From Oscillospiraceae bacterium (GTDB lineage Bacteria > Bacillota > Clostridia > UBA1212): a stretch of 64,000 nucleotides of DNA. The stretch is from positions 1 through 64,000 of the forward strand of contig SVJA01000006.1 in the NCBI GenBank assembly GCA_015069195.1, written 5' to 3'. The notes below the pieces were generated by a model that was given only the letters and a program-made list of their open reading frames with translations, did not search any database and was not told the DNA's origin. This document shows, one piece after another, positions 25,449-36,501 of the stretch; the first letter of the stretch is position 1, and every line of letters starts with the position of its first letter. Position numbers and translations under genes: made by a program.

Positions 25449-25589
25449 AACATTTCCTCCTAAAATAGCATATATTTGTCCGTATCCGACGAATACGGAA
25501 CTACAAGTATTGATTATACCACTTTTTTTGCAAATTTCTACATAAATTATTCAAAAAATCATATTTTTCTGTACTTTAAAAATTCGCTG

Positions 25590-25622
25590 TGATAAAATAA
25601 CAGAAATCACGAAACTCGTGAT
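25590..25622 (+). promoter_or_regulatory. Extended -10 promoter and palindrome upstream of the metY-like gene
   Basis: TGATAAAAT (TGn plus TAAAAT) lies around 25590-25598. A perfect 7-bp inverted repeat (ATCACGA at 25606-25612, TCGTGAT at 25616-25622) follows where transcription would begin. It may be an operator. No SAM riboswitch or S-box fold is evident. Confidence 0.4.
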
Positions 25623-25668
25623 AAATATGAGCGGGTTTTCGTCACACGATATTATCGGAGGTAATTTT

Positions 25669-26943
25669 ATGCGAATTGAAACTAAATGCGTACAGTCCGG
25701 CTACAGCCCGAAAAACGGTGAAGCGAGGGTGCTTCCTATTTATCAGAGCACTACATACAAGTATGATTCTTCTGAGTTTATGGGTGACCTTTTTGATTTG
25801 AAGGCAGACGGATTTTTCTATACAAGACTTGCAAATCCCACAGTAGATGCTGTTGAGAAAAAAATTGCTGATTTAGAGGGTGGCGTTGCTGCGGTTATGA
25901 CATCTTCGGGACAGGCTGCTTCTATGTATTCTGTTTTGAATATTTGCCACTCGGGTGACCATGTGGTTTGTTCGAGTGCTATTTACGGCGGAACATACAA
26001 TCTTTTCAATAAGACTATGAGAGAGATGGGTATCGACTTTACATTCGTGTCTCCGAACTCAACTGCTGATGAGTTGGAAGCTGCATTTAAGACCAATACC
26101 AGATGTGTATTCGGCGAGACGCTTTCAAATCCGGCGCTTGATGTACTTGATATTGAAGTATTTGCAAATGCTGCGCATAAGCACGGTGTACCGCTTATCG
26201 TGGACAATACATTCCCGACACCTATAAACTGTAATCCTTTTAAGTTTGGTGCTGACATTGTTACACATTCCACTACAAAGTATATGGACGGACATGCTTG
26301 TGCACTCGGCGGAGTAGTTATCGACAGCGGTAATTTTGATTGGAACAACGGTCTTTTCCCCGGTCTTACAACTCCCGATGAGACATATCACGGCATCACG
26401 TATACCGAAAAGTTCGGAAAAGCTGCATATATTGTAAAAATGAGAACTCACCTTATGAGAGATATCGGTGCTATGCAGGGACCTCAGAATGCATTCTTGC
26501 TCAATTTAGGACTTGAAACACTTCATCTCCGTATGGCAAGACACGTAGAGAATGCACAGAAAGTTGCAGAATATCTTGAATCACAGATTGCGACAGGTAA
26601 GGTTTCGTGGGTGAACTATCCCGGTCTTAAGAGCAATAAGAATTATGAACTTTGTCAGAAGTATATGCCAAACGGTTCTTGCGGCGTTGTATCATTCGGT
26701 GTTGCAGGCGGCAGAGAAGCGGCTACTAAATTTATGGATTCTCTTAAATTGGCTGCAGTGGTTACACACGTAGCCGATGCCAGAACTTGCTGTCTGCATC
26801 CTGCAAGCACAACCCACAGACAGCTTACTGATAAGCAGCTTGAGGATTGCGGTGTAAGTCCTGATCTTGTAAGATTCTCTGTAGGTATTGAGAATGCCGA
26901 CGATATAATTGACGATATAAAACAAGCATTGGAGAAATGTTAA
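25669..26943 (+). CDS. O-acetylhomoserine sulfhydrylase / methionine gamma-lyase-type PLP enzyme
   Basis: This 424-residue Cys/Met metabolism enzyme has YTRLANPTVDAVEKKIADLEGG (N-terminal active-site tyrosine/arginine), the PLP aspartate in LIVDNTFPTP and the lysine in HSTTKYMDGH. The long segment after the lysine and the C-terminal SVGIEN are typical of O-acetylhomoserine sulfhydrylases. The alternative is methionine gamma-lyase; sequence alone does not decide. A longer frame begins at 25618, but CGGAGG supports ATG 25669. Confidence 0.88.
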   Translation: MRIETKCVQSGYSPKNGEARVLPIYQSTTYKYDSSEFMGDLFDLKADGFFYTRLANPTVDAVEKKIADLEGGVAAVMTSSGQAASMYSVLNICHSGDHVVCSSAIYGGTYNLFNKTMREMGIDFTFVSPNSTADELEAAFKTNTRCVFGETLSNPALDVLDIEVFANAAHKHGVPLIVDNTFPTPINCNPFKFGADIVTHSTTKYMDGHACALGGVVIDSGNFDWNNGLFPGLTTPDETYHGITYTEKFGKAAYIVKMRTHLMRDIGAMQGPQNAFLLNLGLETLHLRMARHVENAQKVAEYLESQIATGKVSWVNYPGLKSNKNYELCQKYMPNGSCGVVSFGVAGGREAATKFMDSLKLAAVVTHVADARTCCLHPASTTHRQLTDKQLEDCGVSPDLVRFSVGIENADDIIDDIKQALEKC

Positions 26944-26953
26944 TTTCGATAGT

Positions 26954-28303
26954 ATGATAAAACTTCCTTTATTTGTAGAAAAAGTAATAGACGTTTTAGA
27001 AGAAAACGGTTTTGAAGCATACGTAGTCGGCGGCTCGCTCCGGGATATTTATCTCGGCAGCGAGCCTCATGATTGGGACGTGTGTACTTCTGCTATGCCT
27101 GAAGAAACGATGAAATGCTTTGAAGGATACAGAATAATCGAAACAGGTCTTAAACACGGTACTGTTACGGTAATGAGTGACGGTAATCCGATTGAAATTA
27201 CGACGTACCGCATCGACGGAGACTACAAAGATTGCAGACATCCGGAAAATGTTACTTTTACGAAGAATATTGAAGAGGACCTGAAACGAAGAGATTTTAC
27301 CGTAAATGCTATGGCATACAGCCCTAAAAGAGGATTTGTGGATTGTAACGGAAGCAGAGCGGATATAGAAAACGGTGTTATCAGATGTGTCGGAAATGCA
27401 AAAGAACGTTTCACAGAAGATGCACTCAGAATAATGAGATGTATAAGATTTTCCGCGGTGCTCGGCTTTTCTGTTGACGATGATACAGAAGCTGCTGCGA
27501 AAGAACTTGCAGGCAACCTTTCAGCGATTTCCAAAGAGAGAGTCTGGACTGAATTTAAAAAGATGATGTGCGCAAAGGACGGTAAATGGCTTTCTGAATG
27601 TATCAGAAAGTTTACTTCCGTGCTTTCAGTTGTGATTCCGGAAATTTTGCCGACAGTAGGTTTCCCGCATAACAATCCGCATCACATATATGATGTGTGG
27701 GAGCATACGCTTTTTTCCGTAGCAGTATCAGAGCCTGAACTTGATGTAAGAGTTTCATTGCTGTTCCACGACCTCGGAAAACCTTATGTGCAGACTGTTG
27801 ATGAAAAGGGGATAAGTCACTTCAAACAGCATCAGCCTGTAAGTGAGAATATTGCCTTGGAAATACTCAAAAATCTTAAAGTTGATAACAAAACAAAAGA
27901 AACCGTATGTTTGCTTGTAAAGTATCACGATATCAAAATAGAAAACACTATGTCATGTGTAAAAAGATTGCTCGGAAAAATCGGTGAAGAGAATTTCTTT
28001 AAGCTTCTGAAAGTAAAAAGAGCCGATATAAAAGCACATGCACCTGAGTATATTGAAAGTGATCTAAAACATTGTGATGAGCTGGAAGAAACTGCGAAAA
28101 AAATACTTGCTGAGAATCAATGTTTCAAAATCGGAGACTTGAACATCAACGGCAACGATGTGATGTCCCTGGGAATAAAAAGCGGAAAGCAAGTCGGAAC
28201 TGTGTTAAAAACATTGCTTGACGCAGTTATAAGCGAAGAAATCGAAAATGACCGTGAAATACTGCTTACAAAGGCGCGTGTAATTATTGACGGAAGTGAT
28301 TAA
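26954..28303 (+). CDS. cca: CCA tRNA nucleotidyltransferase (class II, with HD domain)
   Basis: The 449-residue enzyme has GGSLRDIYLG (about 25-34), the metal aspartates in PHDWDVCT (about 37-44), EEDLKRRDFTVNAMAY (about 105-120) and FTEDALRIMRCIRF, as in poly(A) polymerase/CCA transferases, then an HD domain with LLFHDLGKP (about 271-279). It adds or repairs the 3' CCA of tRNAs. The start at 26954 lies 10 nt after the previous stop and lacks a clear ribosome binding site, so coupled translation with the preceding gene is likely. Confidence 0.93.
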   Translation: MIKLPLFVEKVIDVLEENGFEAYVVGGSLRDIYLGSEPHDWDVCTSAMPEETMKCFEGYRIIETGLKHGTVTVMSDGNPIEITTYRIDGDYKDCRHPENVTFTKNIEEDLKRRDFTVNAMAYSPKRGFVDCNGSRADIENGVIRCVGNAKERFTEDALRIMRCIRFSAVLGFSVDDDTEAAAKELAGNLSAISKERVWTEFKKMMCAKDGKWLSECIRKFTSVLSVVIPEILPTVGFPHNNPHHIYDVWEHTLFSVAVSEPELDVRVSLLFHDLGKPYVQTVDEKGISHFKQHQPVSENIALEILKNLKVDNKTKETVCLLVKYHDIKIENTMSCVKRLLGKIGEENFFKLLKVKRADIKAHAPEYIESDLKHCDELEETAKKILAENQCFKIGDLNINGNDVMSLGIKSGKQVGTVLKTLLDAVISEEIENDREILLTKARVIIDGSD

Positions 28304-28332
28304 ATCCTGTAAAATATTTACAGGATTTTTTA
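28302..28332 (+). terminator. Terminator between cca and phosphoglucomutase
   Basis: A perfect 12-bp stem (28302-28313 with 28317-28328) with a 3-nt loop runs into a T-stretch. It begins in the cca stop codon and ends only eight bases before the next ribosome binding site. Confidence 0.7.
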
Positions 28333-28348
28333 TTTAGGAGGATGTATG

Positions 28349-30085
28349 ATGGATATTGAAAAATTGTATGATCAATGGTCAACAAAACTCTACTTTGATG
28401 ACGCTACAAGAAAAGAGCTTCTCGCAGTAGCAGGAGACGATGCTGAGATCAGAGATAGATTTTACAGAGAACTTGAGTTTGGTACAGCAGGTATCAGAGG
28501 TGTTATCGGTGCCGGCACAAACAGAATAAATGTTTACGTTGTAAGACGCGTCAGCCACGGTATCGCACAGATGATTGTAAAGCGCGGCGAAAAGGCTATG
28601 AAAGCCGGTATCGTTATCGGTTATGACAGCAGAAATTTTTCAAAAGAGTTTGCTATGGAAGCAGCTTCCGTATTTGCCGGAAACGGTATCAGAGTATATA
28701 TGCATTCTGACCTTTGTCCTGTTCCGGTGCTTTCATATTCTATCAGAAAGCTCAAGTGCGAGGCAGGTGTTATGGTTACTGCCAGCCACAACCCGAAGGA
28801 GTACAACGGTTATAAAGCTTACGGTTCAGACGGTGCGCAGATTCCGCCCGAGGACAGCCAGGTTATCACAGACGTTATCAGTAAGATTACGGATTATACA
28901 AAACTTCCGAAATTTGATTATGATTTCTTTGTAAGAAAAGGTACTATCAGAATTTTGGATGATAAAGTTAAAAAATCTTACTTTGCAGAGATAAAGAAAG
29001 TTCTTGTTGATAAAGAAAATCTTAAGAAGAACGCAGGAAATCTTAAACTCGTATATACACCGGTTCACGGTGCAGGTGCAAAATTTGTACCGGTTATTCT
29101 TAAAGAGCTCGGTTTTGAAAATCTCTACGTTGTAGAAGAGCAGATGGAACCGAACGGTGACTTCCCGACAGTAAATGTCCCAAATCCGGAAAACAGAGAT
29201 GTTTACGATCTGGCAGTTGCCCTTGCTGAGAAAAACGGTGCAAATCTTACTTTGGCGACAGACCCTGACGCAGACCGTACAGGTGCATTTATAAAGAGTG
29301 CAAACGGCGAATACGTTATGCTTAACGGAAACCAGATCGGATGCGTACTTCTCGAATACATACTTTCTGCAAAAGCTAAGACAGGCACTATGCCCGAGAG
29401 ACCTTTTGTAGTATCTACAATCGTATCCACAGACCTTGCAAAAGCTATTTGTGATAACTATGGTGTAGAGTACATACAGGTTCTCACAGGATTTAAGTTT
29501 ATCGGTGAGCAGATAGCGCTTCTTGAAGAGCAGGGCGACAAAAAGTTTGTGTTCGGTTTCGAAGAGAGCTACGGATATCTCGCAGGTACTTATGCAAGGG
29601 ATAAGGATGCTGTTGCATCTTGTATGCTTCTTGCAGAAGCTGCAGCTTATTATGACTCTATCGGTATGACTCTTCTTGATGCTGTCGAAGAAATTTACAA
29701 AAAGTACGGATACTATGCAGAGATGCAGGTATCTCTCACACTTAAAGGTGAGTCGGGTGTTGCTAAGATGGCAGAGCTTATGGATGCTTTCCGTGCTAAA
29801 AAAGGTGATGTCGTAAAAGAAGAAATTTCTGTATTTAAGGATATAAAAACTTCTGTTGCCGTTGATTGTAAGACAGGCGAAGAGACAGCGATTGATCTTC
29901 CTAAGTCAAATGTATTGTACTACGATATGCCTTGCGGTTGGTTTGCTGTAAGACCTTCAGGCACAGAGCCTAAAATCAAGTTTTATTTCGGTATTTGTGA
30001 CAAAACAAGCATGGATGCCGCTTGGGATAAGGCGGAGGAAATAAAGGCTGATCTGATGGCTACGGTACAGGAATTATTGAAGTAA
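28349..30085 (+). CDS. Phosphoglucomutase / phosphomannomutase
   Basis: The 578-residue alpha-D-phosphohexomutase has GTAGIRG (about 47-53), the phosphoserine loop TASHNPKEYNGYK (about 145-157), metal loop DPDADRTG (about 308-315), sugar loop FGFEESYGYL (about 408-417) and phosphate-binding RPSGTEPKIK (about 538-547). It interconverts glucose-1-phosphate and glucose-6-phosphate, the length being that of the PgcA-type enzyme. Tandem ATGs at 28346 and 28349 follow AGGAGG; spacing slightly favours 28349. Confidence 0.93.
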   Translation: MDIEKLYDQWSTKLYFDDATRKELLAVAGDDAEIRDRFYRELEFGTAGIRGVIGAGTNRINVYVVRRVSHGIAQMIVKRGEKAMKAGIVIGYDSRNFSKEFAMEAASVFAGNGIRVYMHSDLCPVPVLSYSIRKLKCEAGVMVTASHNPKEYNGYKAYGSDGAQIPPEDSQVITDVISKITDYTKLPKFDYDFFVRKGTIRILDDKVKKSYFAEIKKVLVDKENLKKNAGNLKLVYTPVHGAGAKFVPVILKELGFENLYVVEEQMEPNGDFPTVNVPNPENRDVYDLAVALAEKNGANLTLATDPDADRTGAFIKSANGEYVMLNGNQIGCVLLEYILSAKAKTGTMPERPFVVSTIVSTDLAKAICDNYGVEYIQVLTGFKFIGEQIALLEEQGDKKFVFGFEESYGYLAGTYARDKDAVASCMLLAEAAAYYDSIGMTLLDAVEEIYKKYGYYAEMQVSLTLKGESGVAKMAELMDAFRAKKGDVVKEEISVFKDIKTSVAVDCKTGEETAIDLPKSNVLYYDMPCGWFAVRPSGTEPKIKFYFGICDKTSMDAAWDKAEEIKADLMATVQELLK

Positions 30086-30110
30086 TTATAAATATGATTC
30101 AGTTGGTTGT

Positions 30111-30138
30111 TGCGACGCAGGATTTATCCTGCGTCGCA
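30111..30138 (+). terminator. GC-rich 13-bp hairpin
   Basis: Arms 30111-30123 and 30126-30138 are perfectly complementary with a 2-nt loop. It lies 25 nt after the phosphoglucomutase stop and ahead of dnaE. There is no T-run, so termination efficiency is uncertain. Confidence 0.5.
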
Positions 30139-30163
30139 TACGATATTTAAAAGGGTAATGGTT

Positions 30164-33100
30164 ATGGCAGTTAAAGATTTTGTGCATTTGCACGTGCATA
30201 CGGAATACAGTTTACTTGACGGTGCTTGCAGGATAAAGGACCTTGTTTCGGCATGCAAAGAAAAGGGTATGAAAGCTATCGCCATGACCGATCACGGTGT
30301 GATGTTCGGAGCTATTGATTTTTATAACGAGTGCAAGGCTCAGGGTATAAAACCTATCATCGGTTGCGAAGTTTACACCGCACGCAGAACAAGATTTGAT
30401 AAGGAATCTGCGTATGACTCCGATTACGGACATCTCATATTACTTGCAAAAAACAATGTCGGTTATAAAAATCTTATAAAGATTGTATCAGCAGGATATA
30501 CCGACGGATTTTATTACAAGCCGAGAGTAGATAGAGATATTCTTGCCGAAAACTCAGAAGGCCTTATTTGTTCTTCTGCATGTCTTGGCGGAGATATTCC
30601 TCGTCTCATAATGGAGGAAAATTATGAGGGAGCAAAAGAACTTGCACTTTGGTACAGAGATACGTTCGGAGAGGGTAATTATTTCCTCGAACTTCAGAGT
30701 AACGGATTAGAAGAACAGATAAAAGTAAATCAGCAGCTTGTCAGAATGTCCGAAGAGACAGGCATTCCGCTTATTGCGACAAACGACGTGCATTTCATTG
30801 AAAGAAAAGATGCCAGAGCACAGGATATACTTATGTGTATACAGACAGGTAAGCATTATGCGGATACAGATCGTATGAAGTTTAATACAGATCAGGTGTA
30901 TTTACGCTCGCCCGATGAGATGTGTGCATTGTTTGAAAGTCAGCCGGAGGCTATTGATAACACCGTAAAGATTGCGGATATGTGTAATGTAGAACTTGAA
31001 TTCGGTCGCTCTATACTTCCTAACTTCGAAATTCCCGAAGGATATACTTCTGAGTCTTATCTCAGAAAACTTTGTTATGACGGTGCGGAGTTCAGATTCG
31101 GAAAAGTACTTTCTGGCGAAGTGCGCGAAAGACTTGAATATGAGCTTGATATTATCTGTAAAATGGGTTATGCAGACTACTATCTTATCGTGTGGGATTT
31201 CATACGATTTGCAAAAGATAACGGTATTACGGTAGGCCCCGGAAGAGGTTCCGGTGCGGGTAGCCTTGTGGCATATTGTCTTAAAATTACGAATATTGAT
31301 TCACTTAAATATAATCTGGCATTTGAGCGTTTCTTAAATCCGGAACGTATCAGTATGCCTGACTTTGACGTCGACTTCTCTGATACAAGAAGAAAAGAAG
31401 TTATTGATTACGTTATCAGAAAATACGGCAGCGAATGTGTTGCACAGATTACAACATTCGGTACGATGGCGGCAAGGGGTGCCGTTAGAGATGTCGGAAG
31501 AGTCTTGGATATGCCATATGGTGATGTGGACGTTATCTCAAAAATGATACCGACGGAGCTTGGTATCACAATAAAAGATGCTCTTGCTAAGAATCCCGAG
31601 CTAAAGGCAAAATATGACAGCGATGAGAGTGTAAAAGATCTTATCGATACCGCTATGCAACTTGAAGGTATGCCGAGAAACATATCTACTCATGCGGCGG
31701 GAGTTGTACTTACAAAAGATCCTGTTACATCTTACGTACCTGTACAGAAGGTAGGAGAGAGTGTTTCGACGCAGTATCCTATGAAAAATCTTGAAGCACT
31801 CGGTCTTTTGAAAGTTGACTTTTTAGGTCTGCGCACTCTTACTGTTGTTCAGGATTCTCTTGAAATGATAAAAGAAAATTACGGTCTTGAAATAAATTTT
31901 GATACGATGGAGATGAATGATCCCAAAGTATTTAAAACCATTTCTGATGGTAAGACTATGGGTATATTCCAGCTTGAAAGTGCCGGTATGACAAGGTTTA
32001 TGATGGATTTGCAACCTGACTGTCTTGAGGATATTATCGCCGGTATTTCGCTTTACAGACCGGGTCCGATGGATCAGATTCCTAAGTATACCGAAAATAA
32101 AAAACATCCGGGTAATGTAAAATACGATCATCCGATTCTTGAACATATTCTTGACGTTACGTACGGCTGTATGTTTATCAGGAACAGGTTATGCAGATAG
32201 TACGTGATGTAGCAGGTTATACGATGGGACGTTCTGATCTTGTAAGACGTGCTATGGCAAAGAAAAAGCACGATGTTATGGAAAAAGAACGTGCTGTATT
32301 TATCAAGGGTGCAGAAAAGAACGGTGTTTCGAGAGAAATTGCAAACAATATTTTTGAGCAGATGACCGATTTTGCAAGTTATGCTTTTAATAAATCACAT
32401 GCTGCTTGTTATGCGGTTGTCGGATATGAAACTGCTTGGCTTAAAACATACTATCCCGTTGAGTTTATGGCAGCGATTATGAATAGTTTCATAGGGAAAA
32501 ACGATATGATTCCTCCCTATATAACTGAATGTCGAGCGATGAATATAAAGGTATTGCCACCGGATGTAAATTGTTCTGTCGGTAGATTTGCCGTAGAAAA
32601 CGGTAATATAAGATTTGGACTTGCAGGACTTAAAAATGTCGGAACGCATGCAGTTGCTTCGATGGTTGCAGAAAGAAATGCAAACGGAAAGTATAAAGAT
32701 TTCGTTGATTTTTGCAGACGTATACAGAGTACTGATATAAATAAAAGATGTGTAGAGAGTTTTATAAAAGCAGGTGCTTTCGATTCTATGGGTTACAACC
32801 GTGCGCAACTTTTGAGTTCGTATGAGAATATTCTTGAAAGTGTTTCTGCCGAGCAGAAAAACAAGGTCAGCGGACAGCTTTCATTCTTTGATATGTTTGA
32901 AGATTCCGTGACGGACAGTATGTCTGCTGAGCTTGTACCTATGGATATAAATGAGTTTCCTCAGTCAGTTATATTGTCTAAGGAAAAAGAGGTTATGGGC
33001 CTTTATTTTTCCGGACATCCTCTTTCTGCGTACCTGGAACAAGTTGAAAATATAAGCACAATTAAGACTTCTGACTTTATGACAAACGAAAGCGATGATG

Positions 33101-33612
33101 AGAGTGATAACGTCAGTATGGATTCAAATGCGCAGGAATCATTTGATAATATGCAGATTACGATTTGCGGCATTGTAACCGATGTTCGCAAAAAGATTAC
33201 AAAACGCAATGATACAATGGCTTTTGTGAAATTGGACGATATGTACGGAGAAGCAGAGCTTCTTGTTTTTGCAAAAACATACGAAAAGTTTAAAATGTTT
33301 TTGAAAGAAGAAGAAATAATTGTTGTAAAAGGTCGGCTGAGCGTTAAAGAGGGGGACTCTCCAAAGATAATTCCCGAGGCGGTATGGAATATAGATAATT
33401 ACACACCTGACACGAGAAAAGAATTTAAAATAAAGTGTTCCCAAGACATTAAGGATAGAGTCAAAGCATTTATAAAGTATTTTGAAGGCAGAACTCAAGT
33501 GGATGTATACGATTCCGTAACCGATGAAAAGATATACAGCGGTTATATAGATGGTTCGCAGACAGTAAGGGAAGAATTAGAGAAATTGATTTCGGAGGGA
33601 AAAAGACAATGA
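30164..33612 (+). CDS. dnaE: DNA polymerase III alpha subunit, interrupted by a one-base frameshift
   Basis: Two overlapping frames encode one DnaE. The first (30164-32200) has the PHP domain (HLHVHTEYSLLDGA at the start), the GPGRGSGAGSLVAYCL polymerase loop and the MPDFDVDFSD catalytic aspartates. It ends in nonsense after TYGCM. The second (from about 32174 to 33612) continues as YQEQVMQIVRDVAGYTMG and includes the tandem HhH and OB-fold parts. One missing G after ATG 32171-32173 explains the break (expected YGCMVYQEQVMQ). Repaired, the protein has 1,149 residues, normal for DnaE. AAGGG supports ATG 30164. Confidence 0.9.
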
Positions 33613-34967
33613 AAATTGTTGTTGTCGGATGCGGAAAAATAGGTGAGACTATAATAAAAAATCTTGTGAACGAAGGTCATGATGTTGTAGCGGTTGATAT
33701 GGAGCAGGAGGTCGTTTCACAGGTAAGCAATATGTACGATGTTATGGCTGTGTGCGGAAACGGTGCCGATAATGATACTCTTGACGAAGCCGGTGTTAAA
33801 GATGCTGAGCTTTTTGTTGCGGTTACAGACTCTGATGAAAGAAATATGTTGAGCTGTTTTATTGCATCTAAGATGGGTGCAAAGCAGACTATTGCCAGAA
33901 TACGAAATCCTGAGTTTAATGATAACAGTCTTAACTTTATAAGAGAAGAGTTAGGTGTTTCCATCGCTCTGAATCCGGAAAAACTCGCTGCACATGAAAT
34001 ATACAGTTTGCTGAAACTTCCTGCTGCTACAAAAATAGAGACTTTTTCTACGCGAAAATTTGAAATTATAGAGATAAAACTAAAAGTCGATTCTCCTTTT
34101 AACGGTTTGAGCCTTATAGACATAAGAAAAAAGTTTCCGTATAAGTTTTTGGTGTGTACAGTTTTACGGGATGATAAAGCTTTTATACCGGATGGTAATT
34201 TTGTATTAAAGAGCGGAGACCGAATAAGTATTACTGCCAGCAGAAAAGAAGTTCAGAAGCTTTTAAAGAAAATCGGTATTGTTCAGCGACCTGTTAAAAG
34301 TGTAATGATTCTCGGAGCAAGTAAAATATCTCATTATCTGGCAGAGATGCTTCTCTCGGACGGTAATGATGTAAAGATCATAGACAAAGATAAAGAAAAG
34401 TGTTTAGTGTACGATGAAAAACTTAAGCATCCTGTAATGATTCACGGTGACGGTGCACAGCAGGAACTTCTTTTGGAAGAAGGTCTTAAGTCTATGGATG
34501 CGTTTGTTTCCATAACCGGAAATGACGAGTGTAATATTCTTGTTTCATACTTTGCTCAGAGTTTGGATGTTCCCACAGTTATAACGAAAACAAACAGAGA
34601 TGAGTTTTCACAGATGGCAAACCGTTTGGGACTTGATTGTATTGTCTCTCCTCACATGACTGTTGCGAATGCCATCGTAAGATATGCCAGAGCTCTTGAA
34701 AATTCGATGGACAGCAGTATTGAGACACTTTACAAGATAATGGACGGAAAAGCCGAAGCTTTGGAATTCATAATCGGACATGACTGTAGCTTTCTTAATA
34801 TACCGATTAAGGACATTAAACTTAAAGACAATGTTTTGATTGCAGGCATCATAAGAAATAAGTCTGTGATAATACCGGGCGGTCTTGATTTTATTTTAGA
34901 AAAGGATAAAGTTGTAATAGTAGCAAGCGGTATAAAGATTACGAGCATTGCGGATATTATTCAATAA
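33609..34967 (+). CDS. trkA: Trk system potassium uptake protein TrkA
   Basis: This 452-residue cytoplasmic regulator has two RCK units. The first Rossmann motif is VVVGCGKIGETI (4-15) and the second starts at MILGASKISHYLAEML (about 234-249); each is followed by a TrkA-C domain. It binds NAD(H)/ATP and gates the TrkH channel. The start codon overlaps the dnaE stop (ATGA), with GGAGG nearby, so the genes are coupled. trkH follows by 18 nt. Confidence 0.93.
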   Translation: MKIVVVGCGKIGETIIKNLVNEGHDVVAVDMEQEVVSQVSNMYDVMAVCGNGADNDTLDEAGVKDAELFVAVTDSDERNMLSCFIASKMGAKQTIARIRNPEFNDNSLNFIREELGVSIALNPEKLAAHEIYSLLKLPAATKIETFSTRKFEIIEIKLKVDSPFNGLSLIDIRKKFPYKFLVCTVLRDDKAFIPDGNFVLKSGDRISITASRKEVQKLLKKIGIVQRPVKSVMILGASKISHYLAEMLLSDGNDVKIIDKDKEKCLVYDEKLKHPVMIHGDGAQQELLLEEGLKSMDAFVSITGNDECNILVSYFAQSLDVPTVITKTNRDEFSQMANRLGLDCIVSPHMTVANAIVRYARALENSMDSSIETLYKIMDGKAEALEFIIGHDCSFLNIPIKDIKLKDNVLIAGIIRNKSVIIPGGLDFILEKDKVVIVASGIKITSIADIIQ

Positions 34968-34985
34968 GGAGAATTTTCGGGTTTT

Positions 34986-36434
34986 ATGAATCGTAGAATG
35001 GTTTTTAATATGGCGGGCAAAGTTGTTACAGCGACCGGGTTGTTGTTAATTCTTCCGACATTGGTAGCTTTGATATATAAAGAATTTAAAGTATTCGAAA
35101 GCTTTCTTATTGTTGCTGTTGCTGCAATTTTGATCGGTTTTGCAGTCATAAAAATTACAAAACCCCGCACTAATGTTATATATGCAAAAGAAGGATTTCT
35201 TATTGTTGCTCTCACTTGGCTTTCTATGTCACTTGTCGGTGCCGTTCCGTTTGTTTTATGCGGAGAAATTCCGAATTATGCTGATGCCTTTTTTGAAATT
35301 GTAAGTGGTTTTACAACGACGGGAGCATCTGTTCTTCCTGATGTGGAGGCTCTTAGTCATGCCGCACTTTTCTGGAGAAGTTTTTCTCATTGGATCGGTG
35401 GTATGGGTATATTGGTTTTCATGCTCATATTTATTCCGAATATGTCAGATCGTTCTATACATATACTTCGTGCCGAAATGCCGGGGCCTGTTGTCGGAAA
35501 ACTTGTTCCGAAAGCTACGGATACTGCGAGGATATTATATATAATTTATCTGATAATGACTGCTACGGAAATAGTTTTGCTGTTTGCAGGCGGTATGCCT
35601 TTCTTTGACAGTATGGTTCATTCGTTCGGAACAGCAGGTACGGGCGGATTCGGTATAAGGGGAGATAGTATCATGAGTTATTCTCCTTACTGTCAATGGA
35701 TTATAGCGATATTTATGTTTTTATTCGGTATAAACTTTAATCTGTATTATCTTTTACTTATAAGAAGATTTAAGTCGGTTTTTCGCAGCGGTGAATTGTG
35801 GGCATACGTCGGTATATCAGTAGGTGCTGTTGCGTTGATTTGTGCGGATATATATTCTTCTTGTCAAAATCTCGGAGAGGCTTTGAGACTTTCTGCTTTT
35901 CAGGTGTCTTCAATAGTGACGACTACGGGTTATTCTACGGCAGACTTTAATTTGTGGCCTACTTTTTCTAAAACAATATTGTTGCTGTTGATGATAGTAG
36001 GTGCGTGCGCAGGTTCCACAGCCGGCGGTATGAAAGTTTCACGTGTTGTTATTATCGTAAAAACTATAAAAATGCAAATAAAGGCACTTTTGCACCCGAG
36101 ATCGGTAAATTCGGTTAAGTTTGAAGGCAAAACTGTCGGTGATGAAACGCTCAAAAGTGTTAATTCATATCTTGGTATTTATTGTCTGTGTCTTGCAGGA
36201 TTTTTCTTCGTTCTGTCATTTGATTCTTTCGGCGATATAGAGACAAATATAAGTGCAACGATTGCATGTTTTAATAATATCGGCCCCGGTTTTGGCGGGG
36301 TAGGTCCAATGGCAAATTATGACGGATATAATTATTTTTCAAAAATAATTCTTTCGTTTGCAATGCTTTTCGGAAGACTTGAAATTTTCCCGATGATAAT
36401 CTTTTTCTCACCGTCCACATGGACTAAACAATAG
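34986..36434 (+). CDS. trkH: Trk system potassium uptake protein TrkH (membrane channel)
   Basis: The 482-residue membrane protein has the repeated selectivity-filter segments of the Ktr/Trk family: SGFTTTGASVL (about 104-114), FGTAGTGGFGIR (about 217-228), TTTGYSTADF (about 315-324) and NNIGPGFGGVGP (about 430-441), set in about ten membrane helices. It ends with the typical FSPSTW. Together with TrkA it imports potassium. AAGGAG lies 14 nt upstream of ATG 34986, longer than ideal. Confidence 0.93.
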   Translation: MNRRMVFNMAGKVVTATGLLLILPTLVALIYKEFKVFESFLIVAVAAILIGFAVIKITKPRTNVIYAKEGFLIVALTWLSMSLVGAVPFVLCGEIPNYADAFFEIVSGFTTTGASVLPDVEALSHAALFWRSFSHWIGGMGILVFMLIFIPNMSDRSIHILRAEMPGPVVGKLVPKATDTARILYIIYLIMTATEIVLLFAGGMPFFDSMVHSFGTAGTGGFGIRGDSIMSYSPYCQWIIAIFMFLFGINFNLYYLLLIRRFKSVFRSGELWAYVGISVGAVALICADIYSSCQNLGEALRLSAFQVSSIVTTTGYSTADFNLWPTFSKTILLLLMIVGACAGSTAGGMKVSRVVIIVKTIKMQIKALLHPRSVNSVKFEGKTVGDETLKSVNSYLGIYCLCLAGFFFVLSFDSFGDIETNISATIACFNNIGPGFGGVGPMANYDGYNYFSKIILSFAMLFGRLEIFPMIIFFSPSTWTKQ

Positions 36435-36501
36435 ACGGTATCTGAGCATTCCGAATACTTTTGGAAAAAATTTTGTTTACAAATTGTTGTTTTTGTTTCG
36501 A

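Noticed and set aside
25449-25668. SAM riboswitch ahead of the methionine-type PLP enzyme
   Set aside because: The space after the likely promoter is too short and holds only a 7-bp palindrome.
32160-32205. Programmed ribosomal frameshift in dnaE
   Set aside because: No slippery heptamer or stimulatory structure is visible and DnaE is not known to use frameshifting; a missing base is simpler.
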